Origin: Holophagaceae bacterium
GTDB taxonomy: Bacteria > Acidobacteriota > Holophagae > Holophagales > Holophagaceae
Reading direction: 5' to 3'
NCBI GenBank assembly: GCA_025361205.1
Contig: JANYAS010000085.1
Span: forward strand, 1-46,284
Length of the DNA: 46,284 bases
A program made the translations under genes and the position numbers. The notes beneath the pieces were generated by a model that was not told where the DNA came from, did not search any database, and worked only from the letters and a program-made list of their open reading frames with translations. Shown here in pieces: positions 43,452 to 46,284 of this stretch; positions within the stretch are counted from its first letter, which is position 1; every line of letters starts with the position of its first letter.

Positions 43452-44746
43452 ACGTTCCCACCGAATCCCCCCTTGTCCTGGCCGGCTGGGACTTCCGGCA
43501 GACCCCCGTGGAGTTGCGCGAGCGGATCGCCTTCTCCCCCGAAAAGGTGCGGGAGGCTCTTACCGCCATGCGGCAGGAAGGACTGCTTGCGGAGGGCGTC
43601 ATCCTGTCCACCTGCAACCGCAGCGAGGTCTACGGGGTGATCGGCGGCGGGCTGGCGGGGAGAGACCCCATCCAGGCCATGACGGAATTCATCGCGCGCT
43701 TTCACGGCGTTCCCCATGGGGAAATCGAAGCCGCAGGCTACCGTTTTTCCGGCATTGATGCCGTCCGCCACCTCATGCGCGTGGCCGCCGGCCTGGAATC
43801 CCTCGCCCTGGGCGAAGACCAGATCATCGGCCAGGTGCGGGAAGCCTTCCGCCTGGCCACGGGGGCTGGGGCCACCCGCGCGGTGCTGCATCGCCTCTTC
43901 CAGAAGGCCCTGGAGACGGGCAAGCGGGTTCGCTCGGAAACCGGGTTGGGCACCCGGCCCATCTCGATCCCGGGGGTGGCCATCGAACTGGCCCAGAAGA
44001 TCTTCGAGGATCTCGCACCGCGGAAATTCCTCATCCTGGGCGCCGGCGAGACCTCTTCGATCTTCTACGACCTGCTGCTGGCCAAGGGCGCGCGCAACAT
44101 CGAGGTCGTCAACCGGACCCTCGCCCGCTCCCAGGAACTCTGCCGCCGGGGCGGGGCGGCCTTTCCCTGGGAGGAGCTCACCGCCCGCCTGCCCCAGGCG
44201 GATGTGGTCATTTCCGCCACCTCGGCGACCGCGCCCATTCTTACCATGGAGATGGCCCGCAAGGCCATGACCCAGCGGCGGGGCCTGCCCCTCTTCTTCC
44301 TGGATCTCGGCATCCCGCGCAACGTGGATCCCACGGTGGCCGGGCTGGAAAACGCCTTCCTCTATGCGGTGGATGACCTGCAGGAGATCGCGGAACGGAA
44401 TCGCCTGGAACGGCAGAACGAGATCGAGCCCGCCATGGCCATTCTGGAAGAAGAGATCAGCAAGTTCGTGGCCTGGTTAGGATCCCTCGAAGTCGTCCCC
44501 ACCATCACCTCCCTCCACCAGAAATTCGAAACCATCCGGGAAGCGGAGTTTGATCAGCGCCTGGACCAGCTCACCCACATTCCGGAAGGCGACCGGGAGA
44601 AGATCCGCCTGATTGCCAAATCCATGGTGCGCGCCCTGCTGCGCAGCCCCACCGACGCCATCAAGGACGAGCCCGACCCCGGCCGCCGCCTGGACCGCGC
44701 CGAAGTGGCTCGGCACCTGTTCGACTTGGACGTGCACGGAGAGTGA
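43448..44746 (+). CDS. hemA: Glutamyl-tRNA reductase
   Basis: Reduces glutamyl-tRNA to glutamate-1-semialdehyde, the first committed step of C5-pathway heme synthesis. The 432 residues include the catalytic Cys (C56) in ILSTCNRSEVYG and LESLALGEDQIIGQVREAF. The NADPH Rossmann region is FLILGAGETSSIFYDLLL with VVNRTLARSQEL. FFLDLGIPRNVDPTVAGLEN and a C-terminal dimerisation helix follow. The start is GTG, overlapping the hemX stop (GTGA). A strong terminator begins at the base after its stop codon. It ends the dsbD-hemX-hemA operon. hemC, hemB and hemL are not in the window. Confidence 0.97.
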   Translation: MNVPTESPLVLAGWDFRQTPVELRERIAFSPEKVREALTAMRQEGLLAEGVILSTCNRSEVYGVIGGGLAGRDPIQAMTEFIARFHGVPHGEIEAAGYRFSGIDAVRHLMRVAAGLESLALGEDQIIGQVREAFRLATGAGATRAVLHRLFQKALETGKRVRSETGLGTRPISIPGVAIELAQKIFEDLAPRKFLILGAGETSSIFYDLLLAKGARNIEVVNRTLARSQELCRRGGAAFPWEELTARLPQADVVISATSATAPILTMEMARKAMTQRRGLPLFFLDLGIPRNVDPTVAGLENAFLYAVDDLQEIAERNRLERQNEIEPAMAILEEEISKFVAWLGSLEVVPTITSLHQKFETIREAEFDQRLDQLTHIPEGDREKIRLIAKSMVRALLRSPTDAIKDEPDPGRRLDRAEVARHLFDLDVHGE

Positions 44747-44785
44747 GCGTAAGAAAGGGCCCGCAGTCCGGGCCCTTTCTTACGC
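44747..44785. terminator. Bidirectional intrinsic terminator after hemA
   Basis: GCGTAAGAAAGGGCCCG (44747-44763) pairs perfectly with CGGGCCCTTTCTTACGC (44769-44785) over a five-base loop. The A-rich and T-rich outer arms flank a GC core, so it can terminate transcription from both convergent genes (hemA and the TlpA-like gene). It begins immediately after the hemA stop codon. Confidence 0.9.
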
Positions 44786-44803
44786 TGAATTCACGCAGCG
44801 GAT

Positions 44804-45844
44804 TCAGCGCCCCAGGAATGTTTCCAGCGTCTTTTCCAGGTTCTCGCCGCGCAGCTGGTTGCCGCTGGCCACGATCTTCCCGTCGGGCCCGATGAGCAGG
44901 GGCTTGGGGATGCCCTTCACGCCGTAGGCTTCGCTGAGTGGGTTCTTGAATCCGCCTTCGATGAAGGCGTGCTTCCAGGGCATGGGCGTGGCGGCCTGGG
45001 CGCGGTAGGGGGCGATGTGCTCGACCCGGCTGTCGAAGGACAGGGACAGGATGTCGAAGGGCTTGCCCTGGAACTTCGTCCAGGCAGAGTGCATGTTCGG
45101 CATCTCGGCGCGGCAAGGGCCGCACCAGGTGGCCCAGAAATCGAGCAGCAGGTAGCGGCCCTTGAAGCCCGCGAGCGTGAAGGTGGTCGTCGCGTCACCC
45201 AGGGCCGGGAGGCTGAAGGCAGGGGCCAGGCCCCCGATGGGCGTCTTGAGGCCGGCCTCGTAGATGTCCTTGGCCTGCTTGGCCTGGCGGCTGGTGGGGA
45301 ACTCGGTCTGGAGGGTCGCGTAGGCGGGCTTCCAGGCCGCGTCATCTTTCGCCTCCAGCCGCTCCCAGAAAAATTCGAACAGCAGCAAGCTCCGGACGGC
45401 CGGATCAGGATGCTTGGCGCGGGCCACGGCCACGTAGGGGCCCCAGGTTTTGGGATCCTCCTCGCCACGGTCGGACAGCATGGCCGGGTTGAGACTCCAG
45501 GCGGGGGACGTGGGGGGCACTTCCTGGCGGATCTGGGCCAGGAAGGCGTCCGTGGGGAAGTCCCGGGCCAGGATCAGGAGGAAGAACCGGCTCACCAGCA
45601 GCGCCTGCCGCACGTCCGGCCGGGTTTCCTTGACCAGGCGGGCATCCAGCTCCACCAGTTCCCTGGAGCAGTCGGCCTTGAAGTCCTTCCGGTTTTTCCC
45701 GCCCTTCACGAAGACCTCGCGGGCCTCCATGACGGACTTGTATTTGGCACGGGCGGCGTCCAGCACAGCTTGGGCCTCGTTCACCGGGGCGGGAGCCTGC
45801 AGCACGGGTACGACAGCCATCAGGCAGATCAGGGGCAGGGGCAT
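44804..45844 (-). CDS. TlpA/ResA-like thioredoxin-fold protein, exported
   Basis: A 346-residue protein with an N-terminal signal segment (PLPLICLMAVVPVLQAPA), a helical region of about 180 residues that I do not recognise (AQAVLDAARAKYKSVMEARE onward), and a C-terminal thioredoxin domain (about 205-346). The domain has APAFSLPALGDATTTFTLAG, DFWATWCGPCRAEMPNM (redox pair WCGPC) and the cis-proline region VKGIPKPLLIGPDGKI. The TlpA/ResA class reduces apocytochrome c or other outer-side thiols. The neighbouring DsbD is a natural electron donor, although the gene is convergent with that operon. ATG 45844 is chosen because the signal follows at once. Confidence 0.88.
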   Translation of the reverse strand: MPLPLICLMAVVPVLQAPAPVNEAQAVLDAARAKYKSVMEAREVFVKGGKNRKDFKADCSRELVELDARLVKETRPDVRQALLVSRFFLLILARDFPTDAFLAQIRQEVPPTSPAWSLNPAMLSDRGEEDPKTWGPYVAVARAKHPDPAVRSLLLFEFFWERLEAKDDAAWKPAYATLQTEFPTSRQAKQAKDIYEAGLKTPIGGLAPAFSLPALGDATTTFTLAGFKGRYLLLDFWATWCGPCRAEMPNMHSAWTKFQGKPFDILSLSFDSRVEHIAPYRAQAATPMPWKHAFIEGGFKNPLSEAYGVKGIPKPLLIGPDGKIVASGNQLRGENLEKTLETFLGR

Positions 45845-45901
45845 GGATCCTCCAGCGGGCGATTCGATTCTCACGGTACAGAATACCTCGAATGGCGAGG
45901 T

Positions 45902-46284
45902 TCAACCCAACCTGAAGCTCCGCACCAGATCGAGCCCCGCTTCTGTCCGGCTCAGGTACCAGGTGAGAGCCTGCCCATCCACCAGGTGCACGCGGGCCTC
46001 CGGAAAGCGCTTCTGGAGGGCCGCCTGGTGTCGGCGGTTGAAGCGGTAGGGTTCGGACGGCAGCAGGATGACCTCTGGCGCCAGGGCCTCCAGGTCTTCG
46101 TCGGACAGCACCGGATAGCGATCCGGGCCGATGGGGGTGAGGCCACCCTGTTTCATCAGATCGCCTAAATAGGTATCGGGCCCGGCGCTCATCCAGGGCT
46201 CCTTCCAGATGAGGGTGAGGGTCCGGGGGCCCTTGCGGTGGCGGCCCTTCAGGGCGGCTTCCAGCGCCGTGGCCCTCGCTTCGG
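45902..46284 (-). CDS. BtuF/FepB-like ABC substrate-binding protein, C-terminal part (truncated by window edge)
   Basis: The frame is open to the last base of the window, so the N-terminus is missing. The visible 127 residues resemble the second lobe of helical-backbone metal or cobalamin binding proteins: LTLIWKEPWMSAGPDTYLGD, LMKQGGLTPIGPDRYPVLSD, LEALAPEVILLPSEPYRF and the closing helices. Members bind vitamin B12, heme or iron-siderophores in the periplasm and hand them to an ABC importer. If the ligand is cobalamin it would fit the B12-dependent CarH-like regulator elsewhere in the window, but nothing here proves that. The ATG at 46192 is internal. Confidence 0.8.
   Translation of the reverse strand, partial: EARATALEAALKGRHRKGPRTLTLIWKEPWMSAGPDTYLGDLMKQGGLTPIGPDRYPVLSDEDLEALAPEVILLPSEPYRFNRRHQAALQKRFPEARVHLVDGQALTWYLSRTEAGLDLVRSFRLG

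Overview
The window is a dense, GC-rich bacterial chromosomal segment of about 41 protein genes. It carries no rRNA, tRNA, CRISPR array, transposase or phage gene that I can recognise. The content is that of a diderm bacterium: phosphoheptose isomerase, PpiD-type foldase, lipoproteins with lipoboxes, DsbD, periplasmic c-type heme motifs, and SmpB/Def/Fmt/SerS/LigA housekeeping. Start codons are often GTG or TTG. Convergent gene pairs are repeatedly separated by palindromic AT-richer repeats. I infer an Acidobacteriota, Holophagae (Geothrix-like) genome from gene style and these repeats. This is a guess from memory, not a computed placement.

Layout. Positions 1-3936: end of a cell-wall elongation operon (mrdA C-terminus, rodA) followed by ligA. 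4027-7649: Ser/Thr kinase, small lipoprotein, PLP transsulfuration enzyme, CYTH protein. 7708-12960: unknown membrane-anchored protein, a response regulator with a repeat-bearing acidic linker, a conserved unknown, a CarH-like B12 photoreceptor/repressor and a DUF1275 membrane protein. 13091-16268: asparaginase, serS and an orphan ABC ATPase. 16408-20085: ppiD, a possible structured RNA, then def-fmt. 20210-24458: large TPR protein, cytidine deaminase, DUF58 protein. 24695-28224: amino-acid permease, riboflavin synthase, smpB, DedA protein. 28322-32679: a minus-strand run of pip, DMT transporter, hemW, a DUF4124-like membrane protein and gmhA. 32769-35256: a membrane/P460-like heme protein facing a heme-c triple rhodanese. 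35449-40818: ftsK, a deacetylase lipoprotein with three long tandem repeats, a PTPS/QueD-like protein and an HD hydrolase. 40891-46284: dsbD-hemX-hemA operon, a TlpA-like thioredoxin, and the end of a BtuF-like binding protein.

How they work together. dsbD, hemX, hemA, hemW and the TlpA-like protein are the heme and cytochrome-c assembly kit expected of a cytochrome-rich respirer. The P460-like and rhodanese heme proteins are possible clients. def-fmt process initiator methionine, and smpB serves ribosome rescue (its ssrA partner is not in the window).

No classic defence or biosynthetic island is visible. The most interesting non-standard signals are: (i) a 273-base element with 17-bp perfect terminal pairing and nested helices between ppiD and def, a candidate structured RNA; (ii) a CarH-like regulator with its B12-site residues intact and a matching palindrome on its own promoter; (iii) two dispersed repeat families, each present twice, always between convergent genes; (iv) two adjacent heme-c proteins of unusual architecture; and (v) 52-residue tandem repeats in the deacetylase.
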